DNA of 35,177 nt from a virus, in IMG/VR virus record IMGVR_UViG_3300006754_000063, positions 1-35,177 of that record; one strand, 5' to 3'. Of the stretch, positions 24,786 to 33,686 are shown one piece after another; the first letter of the stretch is position 1, and the number at the start of each line of letters is the position of its first letter. The position numbers and the translations under genes are program-made. Under the pieces are notes generated by a model. The model searched no databases, was not told the DNA's origin, and saw only the letters and a program-made list of their open reading frames with translations.

Positions 24786-25874
24786 TTAGCATCCTAGTTC
24801 CGTGCAAGAAGTTAAACCAATATTCGGACTTACCGATAAATTACACATTTCATACAAGTCTCCTATATTTATATCACCAAAATTGCCACCCCCGCCAATA
24901 GGTTCGTCCCAATCGGGAAGAACATGTGTTGGGTATGCTACATCATTTAATGGGTCGCTATCAGCGTTGGAGTTATAATAAGGCAGAGTACACCCGGTAC
25001 AAGAATTGATGGTTTCATCTGTATTTAGAGTATATGGTAAATAATTTCCTAATATTGGGAATTCACAAAATATTTCAATATCATCAGGTCCGGTTGGACC
25101 TTCCCAATCTTCAAGAGAAGTTTCAAATAATATTTTTGTTCCGACAGGATGCAATACAGATTTGATTGCATCCTTATATACCGGCACACCATCTCCGTTT
25201 GGGAATATATCATCAAAAAATGGATCATCTGGATCAATAACAGCATTTATGATGTATGTGAATGGCTGAAACCAGTCTCCGTCCGTTAGTGGGTTTTCGT
25301 TTAAATGGCTTCCGTATTTAGGATAAATGTCGTCGTCTGTTTTCCCCCGATTTAAATGAAAAACCAGCCTTCCTGGATAATCAAAATCGGCTGTAATACC
25401 GAATAGATTTCTTAAAAAATATTGATAGGATTCTTCGGATCCTTTTTTGTGATATAGAGAAGTTTTTACATTTTTTATAAAACTTCTTAATTTTTCAATA
25501 GGAACACCGAATAAAGAATCACCACCAATTAAATGTTCTGGAAATGAAGGCAAGAATGTTTTCGAATATTTTTTTAGTAGAATTTCTGGGGTCGTATCGA
25601 GGTCGAGATAATTTAAAAATCCACCCAATTCTAAATTATAACCAGATCCTTTGGACGAATATAACCAATCATAATATGCTTGGAAAAAATTTATGAAAAT
25701 GGATTCGTTTGAACCAAATTCGTTGTGTATCCATTTTGGTATTTGGTCTCTAACATCTCGAAAGGAGGAATCGACCATAGCAGAAGATTTCCCAAACAAA
25801 GAATTTATTGTTTCTTGTCGTTTTCTGTGCTTATATTCTTCATTTTTTTTAGATTTGTTATAATACGGAAACAT
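24786..25874 (-). CDS. 7: Baseplate wedge protein, gp7-like N-terminal part
   Basis: 362 aa. Pattern typical of the structural protein following gp6 in marine T4-like phages: RDQIPKWIHNEFGSNESIFINFFQAYYDWLYS, LNYLDLDTTPEILLKKYSKTFLPSFPEHLIG, and FIKNVKTSLYHKKGSEESYQYFLRNLFG (about 130-160, the strongest segment). These fit the wedge family that includes the N-terminal region of T4 gp7 (1032 aa), but this protein is only a third of that length. The C-terminal ~90 residues hold CTGCTLPYYNSN and a Gly-rich loop, and it ends CTELGC. One base separates it from gp6 and one from gp8, so the three wedge genes are translationally coupled. Confidence 0.78.
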   Translation of the reverse strand: MFPYYNKSKKNEEYKHRKRQETINSLFGKSSAMVDSSFRDVRDQIPKWIHNEFGSNESIFINFFQAYYDWLYSSKGSGYNLELGGFLNYLDLDTTPEILLKKYSKTFLPSFPEHLIGGDSLFGVPIEKLRSFIKNVKTSLYHKKGSEESYQYFLRNLFGITADFDYPGRLVFHLNRGKTDDDIYPKYGSHLNENPLTDGDWFQPFTYIINAVIDPDDPFFDDIFPNGDGVPVYKDAIKSVLHPVGTKILFETSLEDWEGPTGPDDIEIFCEFPILGNYLPYTLNTDETINSCTGCTLPYYNSNADSDPLNDVAYPTHVLPDWDEPIGGGGNFGDINIGDLYEMCNLSVSPNIGLTSCTELGC

Positions 25875-25875
25875 T

Positions 25876-27639
25876 TTAACCTCGGGGTTCTATAGATGCA
25901 GTGGTAATCACATTAATTTTTATATTTTCCTTTGCAGTAAACACTAATTCTTCTTGTGGAAGAATTGTCGTTATTGAAAAGGAATTAACTGAAACACCAG
26001 CATTAATTTCCACCAGACCCGTGATATAATCAACAGTTCCGGCTGTTTCTGAAATGATATTTTTAACCCCATTGATATAATTAAATGCAATTATATTGTT
26101 GGTGCTTGGATTGTCTTGTAACCAAAAAGGTTCATTCGACAACGTTGATGTTGTTATTTGTGAAGATGAAATTGTATCACCGGCAAATGAACCTCTAACA
26201 AGTGTAGTTAAGAATTTAATTTTTCTTTTATCGGTAGAAGTTGGTTGTGTGTTTTTCATTTTTAATGATATACCAGAATCAGAAATTGTTAATGCTTTAT
26301 CTTTCTTTTTTAGTTCCTCGTTGATTTGAGTTTTATCAAACACAGTGTTAAATTCTTCAGTTTCATAAAGAGAATTGACTGCGGATTCTACTATAGCATT
26401 CAGTTCGTCTTGGGATCTGGGAGTGTCGTTTGGATTATAAAAACCATTTACGTTTACTATAAGTGAAAATGATTCTGAGGGAATACATTCAGAAAATATA
26501 GTAACGGGTAGTTTAGTGTCAAGAAAAGAAGAAGCATCTACACATTCTCCGTCATTATCAAAAGACATTAAAACTTTTCCATACTGTGGCGGAGATGCTT
26601 CGTCTCCGCCCCAGAGAGAAAAATTATTATATGATTTTTCTTGCAATAGACTAATACAGTCATCTTTTGTTACTGCCCTATCTTGGGCTGCAAACCAGCG
26701 AGGAGCATAAAAACGTATACTGTCTAAATTTGGTCCATTACTTCCACCAGAAGAAGATGATAATGTTGTTATTTCATTATTCCCAGAAAGAGCATCAGCA
26801 TCAGAACCTTTTATGACATCATCTGTTTCGAAAGAAAACACTTCATTGCCATCAGTGCCACTGCTTAAAACAAAAGACAACTGAACTTTATCGTTTGTTT
26901 CTATTTTTCTACCAACAGATATATTTTTTAATTCTTCTTCCAGTCCACCGAATATAATTTTAAATCCTTTTGAATCTCTTTCTAGCCAATATAATTTTTG
27001 ATCTTCGCCCACATTAAGTGCTATGTTCGAACTAAGAACATATTCGTCCCATGTTGATCCCCCATCATCACTTACTTCAACAATTAATGAAGAAATATCA
27101 ATGTTTGGATAAGCATCTAATGATATACTTTGTGATTCTATTTCAACGACAAACACCTGATCAAAAATTATATTTTTGGCTTCATATAATTCTATAGACG
27201 GATGTTTCCCCTGACTGTCTAGTGTATAGTCTTGATATGCAACAAACACAAAAGATTCGTCGCTACCGGTTCCTTTAAATTTATGTTCTAATTTTTTTAT
27301 CACATTACCCTCTCCCCCCTTGGTCATAGAAACAGTAGCAACGGCACTGTTATATCCCGGAACTGCATACCCAAGAGGTTTTGTTAGTGATATTAGAGAT
27401 TCTTCTTTTTGAGCACTATCTAAAAACATTTCGTTAGCAATCATGTTCGTATAAAAAGCATAATATAAGGTATTATAGGATAAGAGATCAATCAAGGTAG
27501 ACATAGCAGAACCGTCATACGTATAGTCGTTTAAATATGAAGCAGCACCCACCTTTTCGGTTTGAAGAAAATTAATAATACTATTTCGTATATCTTCAAA
27601 TCCTAAATTTCCTATGTTTATTCTGTTTCCTGCTACCAT
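25876..27639 (-). CDS. 6: Baseplate wedge protein, gp6-like (baseplate J family)
   Basis: Core wedge protein; gp6 dimers form the continuous ring around the T4 baseplate. 587 aa (T4 gp6 is 660). Strong N-terminal signature: GFEDIRNSIINFLQTEK, YDGSAMSTLIDLLSYNTLYY, AFYTNMIANEMFLDSAQKEE, SLISLTKPLGYAVPGYNSA. The middle holds SLDAYPNIDISSLIVEVSDDG and a KLYWLERDSKGFKIIFGG strand. The J-like part continues with IRFYAPRWFAAQDRAVTKDD (about 310-330) and SFSLIVNVNGFYNP. The ATG follows the gp25 stop with no gap (TAAATG). No unusual Cys content. Identification is firm. Confidence 0.96.
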   Translation of the reverse strand: MVAGNRINIGNLGFEDIRNSIINFLQTEKVGAASYLNDYTYDGSAMSTLIDLLSYNTLYYAFYTNMIANEMFLDSAQKEESLISLTKPLGYAVPGYNSAVATVSMTKGGEGNVIKKLEHKFKGTGSDESFVFVAYQDYTLDSQGKHPSIELYEAKNIIFDQVFVVEIESQSISLDAYPNIDISSLIVEVSDDGGSTWDEYVLSSNIALNVGEDQKLYWLERDSKGFKIIFGGLEEELKNISVGRKIETNDKVQLSFVLSSGTDGNEVFSFETDDVIKGSDADALSGNNEITTLSSSSGGSNGPNLDSIRFYAPRWFAAQDRAVTKDDCISLLQEKSYNNFSLWGGDEASPPQYGKVLMSFDNDGECVDASSFLDTKLPVTIFSECIPSESFSLIVNVNGFYNPNDTPRSQDELNAIVESAVNSLYETEEFNTVFDKTQINEELKKKDKALTISDSGISLKMKNTQPTSTDKRKIKFLTTLVRGSFAGDTISSSQITTSTLSNEPFWLQDNPSTNNIIAFNYINGVKNIISETAGTVDYITGLVEINAGVSVNSFSITTILPQEELVFTAKENIKINVITTASIEPRG

Positions 27640-28044
27640 TTATCTTACTCTCTCTATTGAAAGGACTAATGAATCTTGAACTGGTTCTTTTGGGTTGCCT
27701 ATAATATACTTAAAAATAATTTCAAAACTTAAAATGTGTTGGTCGATAAGTGAATCGTCAATACGAACTTTTTGTAACAATACTCTAGGTTCAAATATCT
27801 CTAATTGGTCCCTAATTTCACTATTTAAAGAATAGTGAGATCCTTGATCATATAATTCGAATAATATATCAGCGAGGTTGGACCCCATTCGAGATTTAAA
27901 TGGTCGTTCTTGCTTATGGGTTAATATGATATTCTTAATAGATTGTTTTATCGAATTTTCATTTGTTTTAATGTTAACATCATCACTAAAACTATTTTTA
28001 GAGAACGAAAAATCAACATCGGAATATTTTATTTTTTCAGGCAT
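27640..28044 (-). CDS. 25: Baseplate wedge protein, gp25-like (GPW/gp25 family)
   Basis: 134 aa, nearly the same as T4 gp25 (132 aa). gp25 joins the wedge core next to gp6 and gp53 and links to the first sheath ring. Signature: NSIKQSIKNIILTHKQERPFKSRMGSNLADILFELYD (about 30-66), with the conserved TxxGERPF-like turn here as THKQERPF, then RDQLEIFEPRVLLQKVRID and a C-terminal strand FEIIFKYIIGNPKEP. A TATAAATA late promoter lies 18 bases upstream and an AAAAAGG ribosome site follows it. First gene of the tightly coupled gp25-gp6-gp7-gp8 group. Confidence 0.96.
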   Translation of the reverse strand: MPEKIKYSDVDFSFSKNSFSDDVNIKTNENSIKQSIKNIILTHKQERPFKSRMGSNLADILFELYDQGSHYSLNSEIRDQLEIFEPRVLLQKVRIDDSLIDQHILSFEIIFKYIIGNPKEPVQDSLVLSIERVR

Positions 28045-28062
28045 GTAAAAACCTTTTTAGAA

Positions 28063-28070
28063 TATTTATA
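28063..28070 (-). promoter_or_regulatory. T4-type late promoter, TATAAATA
   Basis: Exact late-promoter consensus on the minus strand, inside the 29-base gap between the 281-aa gene and gp25, 18 bases before ATG 28044. It would drive the wedge operon gp25-gp6-gp7-gp8. Confidence 0.78.
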
Positions 28071-28073
28071 AGA

Positions 28074-28919
28074 TTAATTTTCAATTTCTACATCTATTTC
28101 TTTAAAGTGGGAGTCTAAGGAATCAAATCGATTTGTGTCCCGAAGGAGAGAAATGTTCATAGTATGATTTGTGGTGCCAATGATAATATGTTCTATTGTT
28201 GAAATTAACCATTTTCCGTTGTGTTTTCTTTCAGGAAGAGAAGATTTAAATTTGAAATTATCTTCAATTTTAATAACATTTCCAGGTCGTAGTGAGAAAT
28301 CTCCATTCGCCGTTAATATAGATTTTTTGGACATAATGGTGCTCATCAACATATTTCGATATAACGGGGTATGTTTGGGGGTATTCCAATACATCGCATA
28401 TGTTCTATTATATTCTAAATAATCTTTAAATTTTGAATTAATACATGGACACGAACAATTTAACTCTGATTCCGGATTATTCCAATCACATCCCAACCAC
28501 TCGGACCCCAGATTGCTTTCAATTAAAGAACATTCGTCTATCGATTCCCTTAATTCTTTTAATTCTTCGTCTGTGGGTCTGGGATCCATTTCCCCATTAC
28601 TTTTTATCCAATCATGAGCATCATTTGGATTGTTAAATGATTTAACTTCATCTCCGCCTTCACTTAAAACTTTATACCGATTTCCGTCTGTTATATTATC
28701 AGATTCATCAAAAAACACAGTTTCTTTTCTGGGTATTAGATCTTGACACGGACAATTGCAGTATGGTTCATCTTCTGAGCATTCACTGTTGTCTACAAAA
28801 TCCTCTGGATTTGAACATCTAGCAGTTTCATCATAACCGTAGGTAGAATGGCCAATTCTCATTGATGGCCATGTATTGTTGGCAAAAGATGAAAGTTGTA
28901 TAAAAAAGTCTGGAACCAT
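28074..28919 (-). CDS. Small virion protein with hub-like C-terminal barrel and Cys inserts
   Basis: 281 aa. N-terminus MVPDFFIQLSSFANNTWPSMRIGHSTYG. Two Cys knots with the same form, YCNCPCQDLIPRKE (about 53) and LNCSCPCINSKFKDYLEYNR (about 154), flank a charged linker (residues 70-140). The C-terminal ~100 residues (NGDFSLRPGNVIKIEDNFKF, KHNGKWLISTIEHIIIGTTN, HTMNISLLRDTN) match the pattern of the C-terminal domain of contractile-tail hub proteins (G-D-x-x-L-x-x-G, then G-K-W-h-h-x-x-I-x-H, then N-h-x-L-x-R-D). It may therefore supply the last domain of the gp27-like hub encoded two genes upstream. AAAGGA precedes ATG 28919 and a TCTAAATA motif lies upstream. Confidence 0.75.
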   Translation of the reverse strand: MVPDFFIQLSSFANNTWPSMRIGHSTYGYDETARCSNPEDFVDNSECSEDEPYCNCPCQDLIPRKETVFFDESDNITDGNRYKVLSEGGDEVKSFNNPNDAHDWIKSNGEMDPRPTDEELKELRESIDECSLIESNLGSEWLGCDWNNPESELNCSCPCINSKFKDYLEYNRTYAMYWNTPKHTPLYRNMLMSTIMSKKSILTANGDFSLRPGNVIKIEDNFKFKSSLPERKHNGKWLISTIEHIIIGTTNHTMNISLLRDTNRFDSLDSHFKEIDVEIEN

Positions 28920-28937
28920 TGTAAATCCTTTATTCTA

Positions 28938-28945
28938 TATTTAGA
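28938..28945 (-). promoter_or_regulatory. Possible late promoter, TCTAAATA
   Basis: Same 7-of-8 variant as at 12189-12196, again overlapping the stop codon of the preceding gene and about 19 bases before the next ATG (28919). Confidence 0.45.
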
Positions 28946-31727
28946 AATAACTACAATTTTCTGAAAGATCTGTGTTTTCATGAGTCGAAGAGCAGCAACC
29001 ACACTCATCAAAAACGAGAGTTCCTTTATCCTCATATGTGTCAGCACCACTTATCCACCAACAATCTAGATCTGAACAATTTTCATTTGGAACATTTGTG
29101 TCATCCAATGGGACGGGGGGTTGGCCTGCGTTGGTCCATCGGCCACATTGGTCAAATGACATAAAATCATGTGGTGTGAGTGGATAATTTCCAGAAGATA
29201 AATCCATTCCGGGTTCCCACCAATATTCAGGGAATGCATCAGTTGCTGATATATCTTCTCCAAAACGGTCTATACAATGGTGTGCTGAACTAATATATTC
29301 AAGATAATGATCATTATAATATTGAGTACTACCAAGGGAGAAAAAGTAACCCCACAGAATGGATTGTGTTGCAAGAAACGGGGATCTACAACTATCCATC
29401 AATTCAGAAAAGAATTCAGAATCCCAGTGCCAATTATCTGGTTCGTTGCAACAAAAATCATCATCAAAATCATCGTCTGTACATGCGGGGTCTATACAAT
29501 AGCAACGACCAGTGTGGGTGTATATGTTTCTGTAGCGAGTTGGTAATTTATACTCTGGAAATCCTGTTTGGTCGCAAACTAAAGGAAAGGTAACAAAGTG
29601 ATCATTAACGTTTATACCAGCAGATACCTTACCTCTAATATCATCGGTGTTTCCAGTAGAATATGCTGTGTAATCTGGCCTAAAATCATCTCCAAGTTCA
29701 TTTGCAGGTATTGGACCGCCTGCCATCCCACTACAATAATCCATCACATTATAGCCATAATACAATGGGTCACATTCCCAATTCGGAGGAATATTAAAAT
29801 CGTTTGGTCCTGTGCCTCCAATAAATAAATTTATATTTAGTTCTTCGCACGACACAGCACAATGTGGATATGTTGCAGGACTAATTTTTTCTATAAAAAA
29901 GGAATTTGCCTGATATAATTTTTCTTCATCACATGGACATATATTTACGTCTTCGTCTTCTATTATATTTGTGTGATAGCAGGGACTACGGTGTTTTGTT
30001 TTGAAAATTTCTGTGAAATTTTTCATATATTTTGTTGTTTCATTTACATCTACTAATAGGATATTATCCCTGTCTGCCGTACCACGAACAAGAGTATCAT
30101 TTTCTCTGTAATTTCCCGGAGCAGGTTCCAATTCCCATGTGTGTGGATTTACCCACGGAATTGGAACGCGACATGGATCACGTTGTATTCCATCAGAAGG
30201 TGAGTATTGCGCCGACCAAGCATAACCACCAAAAGTTGAGTCATTCCACGGAAATCCGCGAGCACAAGTTCTAAAATTCAAAAATTCACCACCAAGAAGA
30301 TCATCGCCACATTCAACCAGACTACAATAATAATCTTCCCACGGGTCTCCGGGGTGTTCTGCGGGTTTGTCGGCATCAAAATGAGGCCAATGGTTATATT
30401 GATTAAAGAATTTATCTACACTGACATTTTGTGGAACTGGATCATCAGGAGATGATATTGTTGTATAGCATCCAGTTTTTCCCCCATACGATTCTAAACA
30501 CGAATGACCAAAGCAATTTTCCTCATTTACACCTATAGGACAGGCATTAAATTTGTAATTTGCAACTTCTTCTCCCCACTCTTCTATAAATTTGTTTTTT
30601 AATTTATAGTAAAATATATGTTCACCCAATAAAGCCGAAACTTGTTCGGGGAATGGGTTTAGACCCCTTGGATCATTATTAAAATCAGAGTGGTCTTCAT
30701 ATCCAGGGAAGGCATGATAAGGAGTAGTACTGTCTAACATGGGAATTACATTATGTAATTCCCATTCATTTCCATAACAATCTTTGGGTCCAGTATAACC
30801 GGGATCATTCCAAGAATCCCATCTCCACAATTTGTGATATCTCGAAGTGTCTTCAACACCAGAAATGAAAATAATATTCTGGGGATATGGATTCATTTCT
30901 CCATCTTCTAAAATTTGAGGGCCAAATCGTTCTATGAGAGAACCATAAACATTATTTACAGTTTCTGTTAATGAATCTATATTTTTTCCGGGTTTACTTA
31001 AGTTTGGTAATCCTTCACAAATGTCGTGGTTGGTCGTATCAAACTTTAAAAACGGTAAGTCGTAACAATCCGGAGGATTGTATACACACCCACCATTAAA
31101 TTCTGGGAAAAAACTAGAACATGTACTTTCACAATCTGATGCCCATTGGTAATTTAAACAAACATTTCCTGGCTCTGTAAAATCACAATCTTCAGTATCA
31201 TATAGCGCATCTGGATTAAGGGGGCTAACGCAACCTCGAACACAATTAGATTGTTGTGCTCCTCTTTCTGGATGAGCACCGCAATAAGAATTCAAATCAT
31301 AACGTTGGATTTCATCTTTATTTTCGCATGCAACGTCAATATCATATAAATTCCATTGAAAATCAACAACACATTCAAATCCAATTCTAACTAATCCTGT
31401 TTCCGAATCAACATATTGATTATCTATTTGATATGTTTCTGCTTTTACTTTTGGGTGTATTATGTCTTCGTCTAATAAACACCAGGGAGTGTGCTCTGAC
31501 ATCCAAAAGAGATATTCTTTATATTGTGGGACGTATATGTCCTCATAAGTAGGGCAATCATTACACGTTGTGTTGCTGGGATGGTGAAAATGGTACTCAT
31601 TTAAAAGATGAAGTCCGGGACCATATTCATAAATTGACGGGTTTGACATCTTTGTCGGCACATTAAAGGTAATATAAGCCGAGGGTTCTTTGTAGCAATC
31701 ACAGCAACAACCATTATATGAAGTCAT
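28941..31727 (-). CDS. Large Cys/Trp/Tyr-rich virion protein, unknown family
   Basis: 928 aa; not recognised. Begins MTSYNGCCCDCYKEPSAYITF and ends ECGCCSSTHENTDLSENCSYF. Many Cys throughout, often paired or in tight sets (CVRGCVS, FCCNEPDNW, GRCYCIDPACTDDD, NICPCDEEKLY), with many Trp, Tyr, Pro and Asp; strongly acidic overall. It lacks the GACC...GG repeat periodicity of the fibres, so this is a different disulfide-type fold or set of folds. There is no lysozyme motif, signal peptide or membrane segment. The start shares one base with the stop of the hub gene (TAATG). It stands in the hub region, where T4 places gp5 next to gp53; a central spike or hub accessory role is possible, as is a fibre-like role, but neither is shown by the sequence. 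Confidence 0.72.
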   Translation of the reverse strand: MTSYNGCCCDCYKEPSAYITFNVPTKMSNPSIYEYGPGLHLLNEYHFHHPSNTTCNDCPTYEDIYVPQYKEYLFWMSEHTPWCLLDEDIIHPKVKAETYQIDNQYVDSETGLVRIGFECVVDFQWNLYDIDVACENKDEIQRYDLNSYCGAHPERGAQQSNCVRGCVSPLNPDALYDTEDCDFTEPGNVCLNYQWASDCESTCSSFFPEFNGGCVYNPPDCYDLPFLKFDTTNHDICEGLPNLSKPGKNIDSLTETVNNVYGSLIERFGPQILEDGEMNPYPQNIIFISGVEDTSRYHKLWRWDSWNDPGYTGPKDCYGNEWELHNVIPMLDSTTPYHAFPGYEDHSDFNNDPRGLNPFPEQVSALLGEHIFYYKLKNKFIEEWGEEVANYKFNACPIGVNEENCFGHSCLESYGGKTGCYTTISSPDDPVPQNVSVDKFFNQYNHWPHFDADKPAEHPGDPWEDYYCSLVECGDDLLGGEFLNFRTCARGFPWNDSTFGGYAWSAQYSPSDGIQRDPCRVPIPWVNPHTWELEPAPGNYRENDTLVRGTADRDNILLVDVNETTKYMKNFTEIFKTKHRSPCYHTNIIEDEDVNICPCDEEKLYQANSFFIEKISPATYPHCAVSCEELNINLFIGGTGPNDFNIPPNWECDPLYYGYNVMDYCSGMAGGPIPANELGDDFRPDYTAYSTGNTDDIRGKVSAGINVNDHFVTFPLVCDQTGFPEYKLPTRYRNIYTHTGRCYCIDPACTDDDFDDDFCCNEPDNWHWDSEFFSELMDSCRSPFLATQSILWGYFFSLGSTQYYNDHYLEYISSAHHCIDRFGEDISATDAFPEYWWEPGMDLSSGNYPLTPHDFMSFDQCGRWTNAGQPPVPLDDTNVPNENCSDLDCWWISGADTYEDKGTLVFDECGCCSSTHENTDLSENCSYF

Positions 31728-33679
31728 TATTTACACCTGCATAATCCATCATGAGCGTTCACCACATCAAAGAAATATATATCCTTTGGAATTAACGGAT
31801 CAGGAGAGTCTTCGTCTTCTTTTTGCGGATGGATGGAATTTAAAATATAACTTGGCATTCTATACATCTGTACGACATGCCCATGAAAATTAACTTCTAT
31901 GTTTTCGTGATCTATATCACATGGATTGTCTTCGACTTTAAAATAACCACCAACAGGCATCATTTGATGTCCTTTGGGATATTGGTTTAGTTTCTCACTC
32001 GCAACATTAACCCCAGGTCCAACAAATATATCATCAGCAGTTGCTCCCTCTGGTCTGGTGTTCATTAATTCGTTAATGTTATAGGCAGGTCTTGACCATT
32101 CTATGTCCCCCTCTTCCTGATACGATCCGGACAGTCCCTCGGGAACACTAACAACCACCAATGGCGAATTATCAGAACTGAAAGTTTCGATATCATCCTC
32201 ATATCCCTCAACAAAACTTTTAGGCCAAATTTCAACTTCTCTCCACTTATATTCATAAATTCCCCCGCGAGTTTCGTTTAATTCTTCGACAGGAATAAAT
32301 TTCGATTCCTCGATAACGGCCAAGAAGTGATCTTTTATTATGGGTTTTTTCGCACAGCAGATTCGGTTTTCATAAATGTCCCATTTTGTTTTTAGATTTA
32401 TTTTTTTTCTATATTCTTCTTTTAATTCTTCAACCGGACCTTTAATATCATTTCTTATTGTTTTTAATTTTTCATAGTCTAAGTCGGTTTGGTCAAATAT
32501 ACATTGCCATTGTTTTTCTTCTGCCTCGCCAGATTTATCTTCGTAACGGTCGGTTGGCACTGGGTACAATCTGTTAAATTTGGGAGAGAAATAACCATAG
32601 ATGTTATCCCCCAGTTTAATTTTCTTGTTGTAAGTTTTAGTATATTCGTCTTGTACCAGGGGATTTTCTTCTACTGTTTTCCACTTTCCAAATTCATCCG
32701 AATAGTTAAATTCTATTCTTTCTTGAAGGATAGAATCTTGAACATCAATATAATCAAGATAAGGATTTGCGTAATTCGGTTTTATATAATCATAATGTGA
32801 ATTAAAAGCACCAATGTCAAACAATTTTAATGTGTTATTATCTTCCTCGGCAACAAACGATATTATCTTGGTTGTATATTCTAATATACCCTCCTTCGAC
32901 CCGATTGTGTTGTATGTTTTAACGGTATCTTCCCCCAACAAACTCTCAATAGATCTAAATCTCCATTGTTTCAAGTCCCTCCAAAATAAATAATTAGGAG
33001 CATATGAATTGTCTTCGGGAACAGAATTTTCAGAAAGATTAATTAAAGTTTGAATAACTGTTTGATCATACTCTTCTGGTTTGCCCCAAGGATATGATTT
33101 TGTATTTTTCTTAAACCAAACAGCATTTTCAGTATTTTCTGCATCAAATTCTTCGTCGGAAAAATATTTTCTTTGAATGGTTTGTACTAATCCCGATTCT
33201 TTATCGGAAGATATTTTCCCTATAAATTCTACATCAGTTAGTTCAATCTCCGAATTGCTTAATATGTTATATTCACAAGAAACAAATTCGATTAATATAA
33301 AAATTCCAGTAGTGGTTGTTGGAAATTTAATTTTCTCATGAATAGAATTTATATCTCCTATTGTTTGGGCAGAATATGCGCACAACACAAGTTCAATGGT
33401 AGAATTCTCCACAGATGGAGTTTCTACTTTAATAGAAATAACTTCTTCACCGGTAAAATTGAATTCATCAAAAATTAATCCAGTTTCTTTTATTATTAAA
33501 GAACCACGAACAAAAGGAGAAAAAAGACTTTCTTCTAAAACCAATGCTGCTAATATATTTTGAGTTTCGGATGGGACTATCGATAATGAGTTTTTAATGG
33601 ATTTGGAATCATAGTCATATTTTGAAATAATAATTTCATTTATTGTAATATCGCCATCTCTTGTATATTCATTTGCCAT
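31727..33679 (-). CDS. 27: Baseplate hub protein, gp27-like
   Basis: 650 aa. N-terminal pattern: MANEYTRDGDITINEIIISKYD, LVLEESLFSPFVRGSLIIKET (typical of hub first domains), then FTGEEVISIKVETPS, VEFIGKISSDKE, and at about 170-260 KNTKSYPWGKP, QTLINLSENSVPEDNSYAPNYLFWRDLKQWRFRSIESLL. The last is the strongest hub motif (N-x-L-F-W-x-x-x-x-x-W-x-F-x-S-I-x-x-L). The later part includes FGKWKTVEENPLVQDEYTKTYN and CCAKKPIIKDHFLAVIEE. T4 gp27 is 391 aa and forms the trimeric torus around the spike. The C-terminus ends YFFDVVNAHDGLCRCK without the expected final barrel domain, which seems to be on the 281-aa gene. AGGATAA precedes ATG 33679. Confidence 0.82.
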   Translation of the reverse strand: MANEYTRDGDITINEIIISKYDYDSKSIKNSLSIVPSETQNILAALVLEESLFSPFVRGSLIIKETGLIFDEFNFTGEEVISIKVETPSVENSTIELVLCAYSAQTIGDINSIHEKIKFPTTTTGIFILIEFVSCEYNILSNSEIELTDVEFIGKISSDKESGLVQTIQRKYFSDEEFDAENTENAVWFKKNTKSYPWGKPEEYDQTVIQTLINLSENSVPEDNSYAPNYLFWRDLKQWRFRSIESLLGEDTVKTYNTIGSKEGILEYTTKIISFVAEEDNNTLKLFDIGAFNSHYDYIKPNYANPYLDYIDVQDSILQERIEFNYSDEFGKWKTVEENPLVQDEYTKTYNKKIKLGDNIYGYFSPKFNRLYPVPTDRYEDKSGEAEEKQWQCIFDQTDLDYEKLKTIRNDIKGPVEELKEEYRKKINLKTKWDIYENRICCAKKPIIKDHFLAVIEESKFIPVEELNETRGGIYEYKWREVEIWPKSFVEGYEDDIETFSSDNSPLVVVSVPEGLSGSYQEEGDIEWSRPAYNINELMNTRPEGATADDIFVGPGVNVASEKLNQYPKGHQMMPVGGYFKVEDNPCDIDHENIEVNFHGHVVQMYRMPSYILNSIHPQKEDEDSPDPLIPKDIYFFDVVNAHDGLCRCK

Positions 33680-33686
33680 AATAAAA

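Noticed and set aside
28941-31727. 928-aa protein as a gp5-type tail lysozyme
   Set aside because: No lysozyme catalytic pattern (Glu...Asp-Thr with the T4L-type context) and no OB-fold or triple-stranded needle repeats could be seen.
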